This document shows, in pieces, positions 53,801-61,140 of a stretch of DNA of 64,000 nucleotides (the stretch's first letter is position 1; every line of letters begins with the position of its first letter). Made by a program: the position numbers and the translations under genes. Below the pieces are notes generated by a model, which did not search any database, was not told the origin of the DNA, and was given only the letters and a program-made list of their open reading frames with translations. Origin of the DNA: JBBATK01 sp039810585 (GTDB lineage: Bacteria > Bacteroidota > Ignavibacteria > Kapaibacteriales > NICIL-2); NCBI GenBank assembly GCA_039810585.1, contig JBDHXF010000003.1, positions 62,001 through 126,000 on the forward strand, written 5' to 3'.

Positions 53801-54959
53801 TGCCATTTCCGGAAGGGAAACCGGTTATGGTTGCGACACCGGTACCGCCATTAGCTACCGGCAGAATGCCGCTGACGTCGTTGGTTGACGCCAGTGACAC
53901 AGTTCCGGATGATAACAGACCGGACGCATTGTTCTTCACAACGCCGGCTGTTGAAAATGGACTGACGGTGGGAGCAGAACCAAAGGTTTTCGAACCATTA
54001 ATTGTCTGCGCACCTTCTGTCATTACAAAATTTGCGTTCGCTCCGGCTTCAGGAATGGTGTACACCCGATTGGCTCCAAGCGTGGAAAGACCAATCGTTG
54101 CTGTCTTTGACGTAGCCTGACCGTCGTTTAAAACGAGCGAAGCCGCATTGGAATTCGAACCAACTGTTACAGTTCCTGCACTGGTTTGCACGTTTGTGTT
54201 TTCCACCCACGCCGAACCACTCCATCGAAGAGTGGAGTTATTTGTTGTTCCGCTCGATACGGAGCCATTGTTCTGCCAGGATAAGTTGCCGGAGGCATCA
54301 CTCACAAGGTACTGTCCTGCTGCCGGAGCCGTAGTTGGCCAGGTGTACGTGAGATTTTGACTCTGTGCACCGGCGCGAAGCGCCGTGAAGAACGATCCTG
54401 CGGGGTTGGAGAAGCGCAATTGACCTGCGGTACCGGAAGAGGCGGTATCCAGGAAGATATTTCCTCCACTGATGTGGAGTAGTTGGGATGGAGCGCTCTG
54501 TCCGATGCCAATGTTCCCACCGGAGAGTATGCGAAGGCGCTCCGTGTTGTTGGTAAAGAAGCGGAGGTCGTGAGCGTCGGTCGTTCCTATAAACATACCG
54601 GCTGTCGTTCCCGCGTTTCCGTGGAGAGACCACGCAGTGGTCGAGATGAGGGTATCCGGATTGATCCAAGCCATACCGGAGCCGGACATTTGCAGCAACT
54701 CAGAAGCAGCGCCCGGACTCAGTAAGCCAATTTGGCCGGTAAGTCCATTCACATGCATGAGCTGCGGTGTGGCAACTCCAAGTGTGGATGGTAGAATTAG
54801 TCGGTAAGAACCACTTGCAGAGGATGGAAGTGATATCCACGATGAACCGCCGGCGGCACTTCCCAGGCGTAGGGAATCAGCGCCTAACCCTTGAGCATTG
54901 CTCAGAGTTGTGCCACATAGCAGCATCAAACATATTATTCCCAGAGAACATTTATTCAT
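50805..54959 (-). CDS. Giant repetitive secreted protein, tail-fibre/adhesin-like
   Basis: A 1384-residue exported protein with signal peptide LGIICLMLLCGTTLSNAQ. I know no exact family. The N-terminal ~230 residues are shared with the neighbour at 55262 (SLRLGSAAGGSSWISLP, ERLRILSGGNIGIG, LLHISGGNIFLDT). Two and a part modules of 242 residues follow, with TNSTLRWNG(S/T)AWVENTN, the phage-fibre-type SGILPVANGGTGV and QISVTNGDGTAGNPTF. Two modules of 196 residues (TNSINN.DYAQTWQWNSLSS ... NVGIGT.TPT..LHVNG) come next. The end is a small beta domain (AVMNADDMITLIYDGTTGRW). No T9SS sorting domain is visible. It resembles phage tail-fibre and intramolecular-chaperone-free fibre shafts; adhesion is inferred. 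Confidence 0.75.
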   Translation of the reverse strand: MNKCSLGIICLMLLCGTTLSNAQGLGADSLRLGSAAGGSSWISLPSSASGSYRLILPSTLGVATPQLMHVNGLTGQIGLLSPGAASELLQMSGSGMAWINPDTLISTTAWSLHGNAGTTAGMFIGTTDAHDLRFFTNNTERLRILSGGNIGIGQSAPSQLLHISGGNIFLDTASSGTAGQLRFSNPAGSFFTALRAGAQSQNLTYTWPTTAPAAGQYLVSDASGNLSWQNNGSVSSGTTNNSTLRWSGSAWVENTNVQTSAGTVTVGSNSNAASLVLNDGQATSKTATIGLSTLGANRVYTIPEAGANANFVMTEGAQTINGSKTFGSAPTVSPFSTAGVVKNNASGLLSSGTVSLASTNDVSGILPVANGGTGVATITGFPSGNGTAAMTARTMTGTANQISVTNGDGTAGNPTFALASDPIIPGNASLTIPIGTSGQQPGSPVNGMMRYNSTSNRFEFYQNGSWVTYATGGASIAAGTVTNSTLRWNGTAWVENTNAQTNAGALTLGSNSNAASVVLNDGQATSKTATISLANLAANRAYTIPDAGTTASFVMTEGTQTINGSKTFGSAPTISPFSTAGVVKNNASGLLSSGTVSLSSANDVSGILPVANGGTGVATMTGFPSGNGTAAMTARTMTGTANQISVTNGDGTAGNPTFGLASDPIVPGNASLTIPIGTTGQQPVSPVNGMIRYNSSTGKFEFYQSGAWTNYATGGASVASGTTTNSTLRWNGSAWVENTNAQTNAGALTLGSNSNAASVVLNDGQATSKTATISLANLAANRAYTIPDAGTTASFVMTEGAQTINGTKSFNTNVLLSNSGTASELRFFEPSAGGSNYTGFKAQSQSVDVTYTLPAADGSNGQVLSTNGSSTLSWVTPSTTATTVPISGLTAAAATNSINNADYAQTWQWNSLSSNTALALSSTSTAAASNTQKLLSLSLSGANATTTQTTYGLYSTNTHTGTSSTNIAAYLSASGGTNNYALVIPSGNVGIGTTTPTSVLHVNGASRFSGGNLTIDTSASGTAGSLLFYNPARTFTTSIKAGAQGANLSYTWPTSAPSAGQFLQSDASGNMSWQSASTSTAISALTAATATNSINNVDYAQTWQWNSLSSNSALTLSSTSTAAASNGQKMLNISLSGANSTTTQSTYGLYLTNTHTGTSSTNVGAYISASGGTNNYALLIPSGNVGIGTSTPTATLHVNGSERLSGGNLSIDTSASGTAGQLQFYNPARTFTTSFKAGANTGNVTYTLPTADGSSGQMLSTNGSGTLSWASAGATITYGVNSPGAYGADQTDLSLTLSGNSVFRVSASTTININSIASGTDGRQITLINVGSNAITIKHQSATGTAANKMILSKNADAVMNADDMITLIYDGTTGRWREMNRNF
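51127..52303 (-). repeat. Two tandem 588-bp coding repeats (196 residues each)
   Basis: Copies start at about 52303 and 51715 (minus strand), each coding for ISxLTAAxATNSINNxDYAQ and ending before the next module. They are similar but not identical at DNA level. Confidence 0.7.
52600..52762. repeat. Exact 163-bp direct repeat, copy 1
   Basis: Identical base for base to 53326-53488 (offset 726 bp). Flanking sequence differs at silent and non-silent sites. Confidence 0.9.
53326..53488. repeat. Exact 163-bp direct repeat, copy 2
   Basis: Identical to 52600-52762; codes for the LNDGQATSKTATISLANLAA segment of the module. Confidence 0.9.
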
Positions 54960-55261
54960 GTTCGTTGAGATACTCCCATTTTGTACGACATCCTATCGAA
55001 AACGGTGTTCGTCCATGGAGGTCTGCAAAGACCTTGCCAGAACAAAAGGGCACCATTTGTCCGGAGAACAAATGATACCTCGTGGTTTTCGGCTGTTTGT
55101 AGCGAAAATTGAGGAGCCTTGGGTTGTTTTTAAGAGAGAAGAGTAAGGAGGCGTTTTTAGCGTAAAATCGACGTGCGCATGCACGTAAAAAACCTGGAGA
55201 GTCACAAGCCTGAGGTAGATGTGTGTTTCCCATCGACTGAAAATATTCTGATCACGGTTCT
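54960..55261. other. 302-bp spacer between the giant surface genes
   Basis: No gene is seen. It contains a 7-bp inverted repeat CATTTGT / ACAAATG (55054-55060, 55068-55074) about 100 bp before the ATG at 54959, and a hairpin ACGTGC-GCAT-GCACGT (55171-55186). The first could be an operator, the second a weak terminator for the gene at 55262; neither is proven. No full TTG/TAnnTTTG promoter was found. Confidence 0.45.
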
Positions 55262-58200
55262 TTATTGAATGCGGGTGTACTTCAACATCGAGAGCTTTTT
55301 CACAACAGTGGCGGTTCCACTGGATGTACTTTGGGCCCATTGAAGTTTGATGTTGCCTGCATTGGCACCAACGGAGATCACTCCGCGAATGTTGACAGAG
55401 GTAACTCCATTGGTAATGGTAATGGCGCTCGTAGCAGTGCCACTGGTTCGGAGCCACTCGTGTACGTGACTCGTATTCCCCGAATTAAGATTTGAGCACA
55501 TATTCAGCGCCATAGTAGAGCCGGTGGGAATGGAAAACGCACACTTGATTCCACCGGTCGAGCCTGTTAGATCGAGAAGAACATCGACAAACCATTGTTC
55601 ACCGTTGTTAACCGGGAATTGGAGATCATCGTCGTCCTGCAAGGAGGTTGACGAACTGAGCGACTCATCCGCAGCTTTTACTTTAAACTGGTCTTTGCCA
55701 ATGTTAGTCCAGGTCATCGTGCCGGAACCGTTAGTGGCCATGAAGTCGCCGTTATTTCCATCGGCCGCCGGAAGCGTGTAGTTGACGTCGGCACTCTGCG
55801 CTTGTGCACTCAGAGAGCTATAGTTAGATCCACTTGCACTTGGCTCGTAGAATCGAAGTTGACTTGCCGTACCACTGTTGCTGAGTGCTAGATTACCCTG
55901 AACGTCAAGCTTGGACGATAGCGTTGGCGATTGGGTGTTGATTCCGACCGCACCATCAGATTTAATCGTCATCCGTGGCAAGAAACCCGCGCCGCCTCCA
56001 ACGGGAGTTGTTGAAAAGATAATGCGTCCCGGAACGTTGCCGGAGCTGGGGGTACTGTCCACTTCCGAGGCAATATCGGCGCACGACAGATAGCTTCCTC
56101 CAAAGTAGGCGCGCCAACGGTACTGTCCGATTTCATCGTTGATTTGTACATCCGAGTAGCCCGCACCGTAAGTGCCGCGAGACCGAATGAGTTCAAAATG
56201 TGGTCCGCCAATGGCAGTTTCCGTCACTCCCGACATCGTCGCGTAACTCTCGTCTCCGCCTTCCATAAAGAGTCGATTGGGTAAGCCGGAATACGACGTG
56301 GGTAGCGAGCTTGCCGTGTACCCAATTCGCAGCGACCCGTCTGTTCCAAAACTACCCACTTCCGCATTGTTGACTCGAAAACGCAGAGCGTAGTTATCTG
56401 TTGTACCGAGGAAGGGAGCTGCAGCACCGCTATTACCACTCAGCAACCAAGAAGTGGAACCCATTGTAGCCCAGCTCAATGTACCTGAGCCATTTGTGCT
56501 GAGAACCTGTCCGGAACTTCCGTCCGCACTTGGTAAGGTGTAGACCGTACTTCCGGCCGCAGCAGCGGGCGCGAAACCAACAAACCCCGAAGTTGCACCG
56601 CTCAACCGAAATGTACCTTTGACATCCAGGGTGGCACCGGGGGAGTAGGTATTGATTCCAATGAGCGGCGTCGAGGTGTAGATGCCACTGCCATAGATGG
56701 TGTTGGCGATACTCATGTAATTGGATCCGGTCGTAGCAGGGCCGATACATGTTGAGTCACCGATAAAAATGTTTTTACTACCACTCGTGTGCGACACGCC
56801 CGCGTTATGACCAAGGAGCACGTTTTTATCTCCGGATACCAGAAAATATCCGGCCGAGGAACCGATGCCTGTGTTGTAATTGCCGGTATTGGCATTGAGC
56901 GCAACAATACCAACAGCCACATTGTCTTGTCCGCTGATATTCTGATCTAAAGCCACAAATCCCACCGCAACGTTGCGCATACCCGTCGTGTTCTGGAACA
57001 TCGCTTGATATCCAAGTGCAACGTTTGCAGACCCGGCGTTCGACAAAGCCGCTTGGTACCCCATAATAGTGGACTGATTACTTTGGTTGAGGTGAATGTA
57101 CCCATTGGTCTTATTGATGGTCATACGTTCAGTATTCGATGTCTTGAACATCAGGTCCTGCGCATCGGTTGTCCCGAGAAAATTGGTGCCAGACGTTGTC
57201 CCTGCGTTGCCACTGAGTGACCACGATGTAGCACCATTGCCGACCCAGCTTAACGAGCCACTACCATTGGTGCTGAGTACTTGACCGTTGGATCCATCGG
57301 CTGCGGGCAGGGTGTAGCTAACGTTCGCCGTATTGGTACCAGCCTGCAACGATGTGTAGAAAGTCCTTGCCGGATTATTAAGCATAAGCTTTCCTGCCAC
57401 GCCGGTAGAAGCTGAGTCGATAAGGACATTACCTGCTACGTGTAGACGCTGTGTAGCAACCGGCACTCCAACACCAATTTTACCGGACGATACGGTTGTG
57501 CCGGAGCCGCTCACCGATGTACCGAAAATCAAATTGCCAATGCTGAGTTGATTGCTCCCTGTTGCGCTTGGCGCATCAATGTCATACCCGATTATAATGT
57601 TATTCGAGCCACTCGTTAAGGCATCGCCTGCTTTGTACCCCAGCAGAATATTGTTGGATCCAGTTGTCAATGCGTAACCTGCTTGGAAGCCAAGGAGTGT
57701 CGAGTTTGCGAAGGAAAAGGTAGACGTTCCTTGTCCCGCGCTCGTCCCGACCAGAGTGTTATTTGCCCCGGAGATATTGTAGTATCCCGCATTGTAACCC
57801 AGGAGGGTGTTGTTGTCGGCTGTCGCATTACGTCCGGCATAAGCACCCACAAAGGTCGAATTTTGAACGTTGGCCGATCCACCCGTATTGGCACCCACGA
57901 ATACGGAGTATCCCACAGTAGTTGAGGTCTTTCCGGCTCCGGCACCAAGGATGGTATTGTAGCCACCGCCAGTGTTGATATCACGTCCGGCTTCATGTCC
58001 CGCATAGGTATTTACCGATTGCGAGCCATTGCTCTTGCCTGCACCCGATCCAAAGAAGCTGTTATATGCACCGCTACTAAGATTCAGTCCCGATTGATAG
58101 CCGAAGGTCGTATTGAACGAGCCGATATTGATGAGTCCTGAGGGTGAGTTGTACACTTTCAAAACCAGATCGGAAGAATCAAGGGTGCCGAGAATGGCGG

Positions 58201-58969
58201 AACTTCCGCCGAGATTATTGCCGGACAGTGACCACGCATTAGCCACGGCGGCGGCATCTACCCAGCTCAGTACTCCGGCTGAGGACGTACTCAACACATT
58301 CCCATCGGACGGTGTAGATAGTGGCAGGGTGTAGTTTATCGTAGCACTTTGATTGCCGGCTCGAAACGAGCTATAGAAAGTTCGAGAAGGATTGGAAAAC
58401 CGAAGTTCAGCCGCGTTACCTGAACTGAGAGTGTCGAGGTACAAGTGACCACCGCTTAGATGGAGTAACGTGGACGGATTGTTCGTACCAATACCGACGA
58501 AGCCACCGGGCTGAATACGTAGTCGCTCTGTTGCATATGTCTTCATGACAAGGGGCTGAGAGTCTTGCGTTCCCAAGAACGAAGTGCCCGGCACGGTACC
58601 GGCATTTCCTACCAAAGACCATGCTTGTTGCTGAACAATACTATCGGGTTGAATCCAGCTCAGCGCGCCGGACGACATGCGAAGGAGTTGCGAATCAGAT
58701 CCGGGACTCAGAAGATTGAGCTGACCACTCGGTCCGTCAACATACAGGAGCTGTCCACTGGACGAACCGAGGTTTGGAGGCAAGAGCATTCGATAGCTTT
58801 GCGTAGCTGCGGAAGGGAGAACGATCCACGACGACCCACCATTGGCGTTTCCAATTCGAATGGAGTCGACGCCAAATCCCTGTGCCCAGAGTAGCGTTGG
58901 TGCACAAAACACCAGAGCCAGCAATCCATGCTTGTAGTTGCTCACCGTACGTCCTATGTAATATCCCAT
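55262..58969 (-). CDS. Giant repetitive secreted protein with YadA-head-like repeats
   Basis: About 1235 residues, paralogue of the gene at 50805. Signal peptide: YKHGLLALVFCAPTLLWAQ; the ATG at 58969 is used, a GTG at 58945 is possible. The N-terminal ~200 residues match the neighbour (DSIRIGNANGGSSWIVLP, VGIGTNNPSTLLHLSGG). Two blocks of short ~14-26 residue repeats follow (NNTLLGYNAGYY, SNNILLGYKAGDALTSGSNN; later NVALGYQAMFQNTTGMRNVAVG), the left-handed beta-roll pattern of trimeric adhesin heads and fibre proteins. In between are YTLPAADGSNGQVLSTNGSG(S/T)LSW linkers. The C-terminus is a separate ~150-residue beta sandwich (QWFVDVLLDLTGSTGG...), tumour-necrosis-factor-like in look. No T9SS sorting domain. 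Confidence 0.72.
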   Translation of the reverse strand: MGYYIGRTVSNYKHGLLALVFCAPTLLWAQGFGVDSIRIGNANGGSSWIVLPSAATQSYRMLLPPNLGSSSGQLLYVDGPSGQLNLLSPGSDSQLLRMSSGALSWIQPDSIVQQQAWSLVGNAGTVPGTSFLGTQDSQPLVMKTYATERLRIQPGGFVGIGTNNPSTLLHLSGGHLYLDTLSSGNAAELRFSNPSRTFYSSFRAGNQSATINYTLPLSTPSDGNVLSTSSAGVLSWVDAAAVANAWSLSGNNLGGSSAILGTLDSSDLVLKVYNSPSGLINIGSFNTTFGYQSGLNLSSGAYNSFFGSGAGKSNGSQSVNTYAGHEAGRDINTGGGYNTILGAGAGKTSTTVGYSVFVGANTGGSANVQNSTFVGAYAGRNATADNNTLLGYNAGYYNISGANNTLVGTSAGQGTSTFSFANSTLLGFQAGYALTTGSNNILLGYKAGDALTSGSNNIIIGYDIDAPSATGSNQLSIGNLIFGTSVSGSGTTVSSGKIGVGVPVATQRLHVAGNVLIDSASTGVAGKLMLNNPARTFYTSLQAGTNTANVSYTLPAADGSNGQVLSTNGSGSLSWVGNGATSWSLSGNAGTTSGTNFLGTTDAQDLMFKTSNTERMTINKTNGYIHLNQSNQSTIMGYQAALSNAGSANVALGYQAMFQNTTGMRNVAVGFVALDQNISGQDNVAVGIVALNANTGNYNTGIGSSAGYFLVSGDKNVLLGHNAGVSHTSGSKNIFIGDSTCIGPATTGSNYMSIANTIYGSGIYTSTPLIGINTYSPGATLDVKGTFRLSGATSGFVGFAPAAAAGSTVYTLPSADGSSGQVLSTNGSGTLSWATMGSTSWLLSGNSGAAAPFLGTTDNYALRFRVNNAEVGSFGTDGSLRIGYTASSLPTSYSGLPNRLFMEGGDESYATMSGVTETAIGGPHFELIRSRGTYGAGYSDVQINDEIGQYRWRAYFGGSYLSCADIASEVDSTPSSGNVPGRIIFSTTPVGGGAGFLPRMTIKSDGAVGINTQSPTLSSKLDVQGNLALSNSGTASQLRFYEPSASGSNYSSLSAQAQSADVNYTLPAADGNNGDFMATNGSGTMTWTNIGKDQFKVKAADESLSSSTSLQDDDDLQFPVNNGEQWFVDVLLDLTGSTGGIKCAFSIPTGSTMALNMCSNLNSGNTSHVHEWLRTSGTATSAITITNGVTSVNIRGVISVGANAGNIKLQWAQSTSSGTATVVKKLSMLKYTRIQ
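56730..58110 (-). repeat. YadA-head-like short repeats
   Basis: Two blocks of degenerate repeats of the form G-x-x-AG-x-x-x-x-x-G-x-x-N-x-x-x-G within the giant surface gene: about 57590-58110 and 56730-57080. They encode the beta-roll shaft or head. Confidence 0.65.
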
Positions 58970-59254
58970 ACAGAACCAATGTACATGGCAGTCACCTTCG
59001 TGTTCGCCACAAACACGCACCCCTTCTTCTAGGGTGCTCAGTCTGCCCATGCATCACAAATAGTGCGCCAATTATTGGAGTGTAATGTCCACGATAAGCA
59101 ATCATTCATCATCCTCTCGACCCACCGAGAAGAGGAAAAAAGGGAAGAGCGGTGGGTAGTACGGGACGTCCAGGAAGTCAGAATACGTGCAGCCCTCAGG
59201 CTGCACGTATCATAAACTTTGCAAGAATTAATTGTTCGATAGGGCTCGTGTACG
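58970..59254. other. Spacer between lat and the giant surface gene
   Basis: No gene is seen. Only the hairpin at 59183-59210 stands out. No complete TTG/TAnnTTTG promoter for the gene ending at 58969 was found. Confidence 0.45.
59183..59210. repeat. Perfect intergenic hairpin (family member 9)
   Basis: A 12-bp perfect stem ATACGTGCAGCC / GGCTGCACGTAT with loop CTCA, 45 bp beyond the lat stop. Followed by CATAA. No U-tract on the minus strand. Confidence 0.7.
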
Positions 59255-60586
59255 CTACCGCGGTAGTGACGAGCGGATGAGGCTCAGTGCCTCGTCAATG
59301 AGTGATGATGAGATGTCGAGGGTAGGACGGAATCTGACGCTTCGATTTCCGCTGCCGAGGATGAGCAAACCGTTTTCGTAGGTTTTATGTAAAAACGTCG
59401 TTCGAGCTTCGCGATCGGGAAGGTCGAAGGCGCAGAACAGACCTCGACCGCGGACGTTGGTCACAACCTCCGGATATTCTTCCGAAAGAGAGCGGAGGCC
59501 GCGTCGCAGGTACTCGCCCTGTGTGTCGGCATTAGCCAGGAGCGACTCCTCGGCAATGATGTCGAGATAGCGAGTGGCTCGGGCCATGTCCACAAGGTTG
59601 CCGCCCCAGGTGGAATTAATGCGACTGGATGTGTGAAAGACGTTATCCGGGATGTCGTCTATACGAGTGCTGACCAAGATCCCACACACTTGCATTTTCT
59701 TTCCGAAGCTCAGAATGTCCGGCATGACGCCAAGCTGTTCGCATGCCCACCAGCTTCCCGTGATGCCGAGACCTGTTTGAACCTCATCAAAAATCAGCAA
59801 GGCATCGTGTTCGTTGGCCAAGGTACGAAGACGCTGCAAAAACTCCGGTCTGAAGTGATTATCACCACCCTCACCTTGAATGGGTTCGATAATAATAGCG
59901 GCGATATCGTCTCGATTGTCTGCAAATGCTCTCAGGATTTGTTCCTCCGCAAGCTGCTCCTTCGCCAGAACATCCGCTAAAACGTTGTCGTTCAATGGAA
60001 AGCTCAGAATCGGGTTTTCAATGCGAGGAAAGGGGAATTTTGGGAAGAGGGCAACTTTTGTGGGGTCAGTGTTGGTGAGCGACATGGTGTAACCGGAGCG
60101 ACCATGAAATGCCTGCTTGAAGTGGATGACTTTGGTCCCCACTTCTTTGGTGTATCCCTTTTGGAAATTCTTACGCACCTTCCAATCGAAGGCCACTTTC
60201 AAGGCGTTCTCATTTGCCAAAGCTCCGCCCTCTATGAAGAAGGCATAATGGAAGTGATCGGGAACAGCGCGATCGAAGAGAGTGCTCACGAACTCGGCCA
60301 TTACCTCGGTGTATAAGTCTGAGTTTGAAGGTTTGTGCAAGGCAACTTTGCCGATCTGGTTGATGAAGTCGGCGTTGTTCATCTTAGGATGGTTCAAACG
60401 CAAGGGAACCGAGGCAAAGCAACTGAACATGTCCAGATACCGGCGACCGCTCACGGCATCGGTATAGTATCCGTCGCCGCTTTTTTCGGTGTCGAGTACA
60501 AAATCAAATCCGTCTACTAGCATGTGTTTGCGTAGTTCGGGATGTACGTCTGCGGGTGCTACGAAATGTGAACGAGTGGCAATCAT
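59255..60586 (-). CDS. lat: L-lysine 6-transaminase
   Basis: A 443-residue PLP-dependent class III aminotransferase. It transfers the epsilon-amino group of lysine to 2-oxoglutarate, giving allysine, which becomes 2-aminoadipate. Lat-type signatures: YLDMFSCFASVPLRLNHPKM, HKPSNSDLYTEVMAEF, FIEGGALANENALKVAFDWK, IIIEPIQGEGGDNHFRPEF, LLIFDEVQTGLG and the PLP Lys in ILSFGKKMQVCG. The C-terminal GLFCAFDLPDREAR is also typical. No dehydrogenase for allysine is adjacent. Confidence 0.93.
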   Translation of the reverse strand: MIATRSHFVAPADVHPELRKHMLVDGFDFVLDTEKSGDGYYTDAVSGRRYLDMFSCFASVPLRLNHPKMNNADFINQIGKVALHKPSNSDLYTEVMAEFVSTLFDRAVPDHFHYAFFIEGGALANENALKVAFDWKVRKNFQKGYTKEVGTKVIHFKQAFHGRSGYTMSLTNTDPTKVALFPKFPFPRIENPILSFPLNDNVLADVLAKEQLAEEQILRAFADNRDDIAAIIIEPIQGEGGDNHFRPEFLQRLRTLANEHDALLIFDEVQTGLGITGSWWACEQLGVMPDILSFGKKMQVCGILVSTRIDDIPDNVFHTSSRINSTWGGNLVDMARATRYLDIIAEESLLANADTQGEYLRRGLRSLSEEYPEVVTNVRGRGLFCAFDLPDREARTTFLHKTYENGLLILGSGNRSVRFRPTLDISSSLIDEALSLIRSSLPR

Positions 60587-61008
60587 AGTAATCTTTCCGG
60601 GTGTTGGTAGTGTCGAGAAAATTGAGAACGAACGGATGGTGACCTAACGGTCCGACAATGAACATATATCGGCACTGGCGTGGTGGCTCCGAAGAAACGA
60701 GCCATGGCAATGCGAAAGCCTTTTAGGCGGGCATAGAAGAGGACAGGCAAAGCGCTAAGAGAAGGGCTGCGCGCTGTTGGTGCCATGTCACAAACGATCC
60801 GCCACGAATGGTTCCGTGGAAATCAAGAGGAAAGGCTGCTGTGAGAGTTGTGCGTCGCATGAGATGCAAAAGTACAAAAGCCATCGCATTTGCACAGATA
60901 TCGCCGCTTTGTGCTTGGAACAAATGCATTTGTGATGAAAAAAAATTCAGCTTTTTGGTGCGTCCCTGGATTTGTTCATTTTTGTCTCCACACGGTTGGC
61001 GAGCACCA
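60587..61008. other. Intergenic region upstream of lat
   Basis: No convincing gene. On the minus strand TACTTTTG (60874-60867) fits the -7 consensus but lies ~280 bp before lat and has no -33 partner. A short open frame at 60723-60929 has no family features. A TTGTTCA half-site occurs at 60972-60978. Confidence 0.45.
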
Positions 61009-61037
61009 TTGTTCAGCTATGAATTGTTGTATATTTG
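61009..61037 (+). promoter_or_regulatory. Promoter (TTG-N18-TATATTTG) of the unknown membrane gene
   Basis: TTG at 61009-61011 and TATATTTG at 61030-61037 are 18 bp apart: exact consensus. The expected start lies close to 61043, within a palindrome; the leader is about 95 nt. Confidence 0.72.
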
Positions 61038-61048
61038 TTCATGAACAA
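61035..61048. promoter_or_regulatory. 14-bp palindrome over the transcription start (possible operator)
   Basis: TTGTTCATGAACAA is perfectly symmetric and overlaps the 3' end of the -7 element and the predicted start site. Half-sites TTGTTCA also occur at 60972-60978 and 61009-61015. Confidence 0.5.
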
Positions 61049-61140
61049 CGATTGTCCAGCAGCCTTGCGGAAATCGGCCGAAAGTTCAAAAACGTAGAAA
61101 ATTGAGCGAATTTCATTCACTTACCTAGGGGTTGACAATA

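Larger units (their letters stand above)
52530..54265 (-). repeat. Tandem 726-bp coding repeats (242 residues each)
   Basis: Module starts (STLRW) lie at about 54265, 53539 and 52813; the third copy is cut short near 52530. Within this array, 163 bp are exactly identical between copies. Confidence 0.75.

Noticed and set aside
52530..54265. CRISPR-like regular repeats
   Set aside because: The period is 726 bp, the repeats are coding, and there are no cas genes.
50805..58969. Prophage tail-fibre locus
   Set aside because: The repeats look like fibre proteins, but both genes encode signal peptides and no capsid, terminase, portal, integrase or lysis gene is in the window.
60723..60929. Short minus-strand frame upstream of lat
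   Set aside because: No ribosome binding site, no recognisable domain and an unlikely composition; treated as intergenic.
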